A stretch of 32,198 bases of DNA from an uncultured Bacteroides sp. (lineage in GTDB: Bacteria > Bacteroidota > Bacteroidia > Bacteroidales > Bacteroidaceae): contig CASGED010000142.1 in assembly GCA_949300425.1 (NCBI GenBank), positions 1-32,198 of the forward strand, read 5' to 3'. Both the position numbers and the translations under genes were made by a program. The notes beneath the pieces were generated by a model. The model had not been told where the DNA came from. It worked only from the letters and a program-made list of their open reading frames with translations, and ran no database searches. Positions 31,984 through 32,198 of the stretch are shown here, piece after piece (position 1 is the stretch's first letter; the number at the start of each line of letters is the position of its first letter).

Positions 31984-32013
31984 TGCTTTCGGGTGAAAAA
32001 TTTCGTATCTTCG
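31984..32013 (+). promoter_or_regulatory. promoter ahead of the last gene
   Basis: TG-containing TTG-like element (ACTTG, 31981-31985) and TATCTTCG (32006-32013, one mismatch to TAnnTTTG) are separated by 20 bases. The start codon follows 76 bases later. Confidence 0.5.
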
Positions 32014-32089
32014 CAGAGCGAACGAACGCAAGGGGATGCGGCATTCCTGCCGGGCACATCTTCAGTCAGTCAACCAAACTTGAAACGCA

Positions 32090-32198
32090 ATGAACCTACT
32101 TGAAAACCTGAGAAATTACTTTTGGGGAGCGGGCGCCCCAACCCAAAACGAAAAGCCCGCACAAGCCCAACCATCTTACCGCCAACTCCTGCTGAGCC
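32090..32198 (+). CDS. unidentified protein, 5' part only
   Basis: The frame starts ATG at 32090 and is open to the right edge: MNLLENLRNYFWGAGAPTQN followed by EKPAQAQPSYRQLLLS. There are 36 codons, with a promoter-like sequence upstream and no stop. The short amphipathic start and the Pro/Gln-rich linker do not identify a family. I do not recognise it. Confidence 0.5.
   Translation, partial: MNLLENLRNYFWGAGAPTQNEKPAQAQPSYRQLLLS

Noticed and set aside
31900-32103. 67-codon frame on the plus strand
   Set aside because: It crosses the promoter of the last gene and shows no domain; the start is a GTG in a GTGAAACTTCAC palindrome.

Overview
The window looks like chromosomal DNA of a gut-type Bacteroidales (Bacteroides sensu lato). 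The evidence is internal: promoter -7 boxes of the Bacteroidota type TAnnTTTG sit ahead of many genes, Shine-Dalgarno sequences are mostly absent, and the gene content is typical (CotH-like protein, TonB receptor, SpmA-SpmB fusion, Ser-type sulfatase, DUF3836 and DUF3244 proteins, HU-like protein, and the purH / mreBCD-mrdA-rodA block). I cannot name the species.

Layout. 1-4230, plus strand: the 3' part of a CotH-like gene, a TonB-dependent receptor with a secreted DUF362 protein, and the decayed 3' end of a hexapeptide acyltransferase. 4418-10970, minus strand: an M16 protease, a small secreted DUF3836 protein with a two-site operator, ybeY, a nested inverted-repeat element, and an SpmAB transporter-like protein with a secreted M28 aminopeptidase. 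11183-13092: a Ser-type sulfatase and a secreted cupin converge on a shared terminator. 13513-14833, minus: a DUF3244 protein and a plant-type LRR lipoprotein as a pair. 15194-22552, minus: the cell-elongation operon mreB-mreC-mreD-mrdA-rodA with purH upstream. 22750-25380, minus: an M13 metalloprotease lipoprotein and an HU-like protein. 25733-27671, minus: two tandem toxin-antitoxin units with nearly identical antitoxin heads; the second toxin is cut off and joined to the remains of a GLUG-type beta-helix protein. 27749-29692: an ABC-F ATPase. 29780-30929: a second junction scar, a TPR protein fused to the tail of a HlyD-type secretion adaptor. 31319-31830, plus: an RHH antitoxin and YafQ/RelE-type toxin. 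The window ends in a new, unidentified gene.

The most interesting signal is non-coding. Several intergenic gaps are built on a strict 22-bp period. Two of them (14827-15090 minus, 30947-31254 plus) look like related composite elements: AT-core units at the far end, drifting units in the middle, and a shared TTCACGC.TTCACAGC ... GTGAAAGATGC block at the end nearest a co-oriented gene. One spans 12 units and the other 14. Each runs up to the start or promoter of its downstream gene. Unrelated 22-bp arrays lie at 13313-13445 and 25447-25534, and a 44-bp-offset duplication lies between mreB and purH. I know of no named family that matches. The truncated genes and toxin-antitoxin cassettes cluster in the same right-hand third, which suggests a recombination-prone zone.
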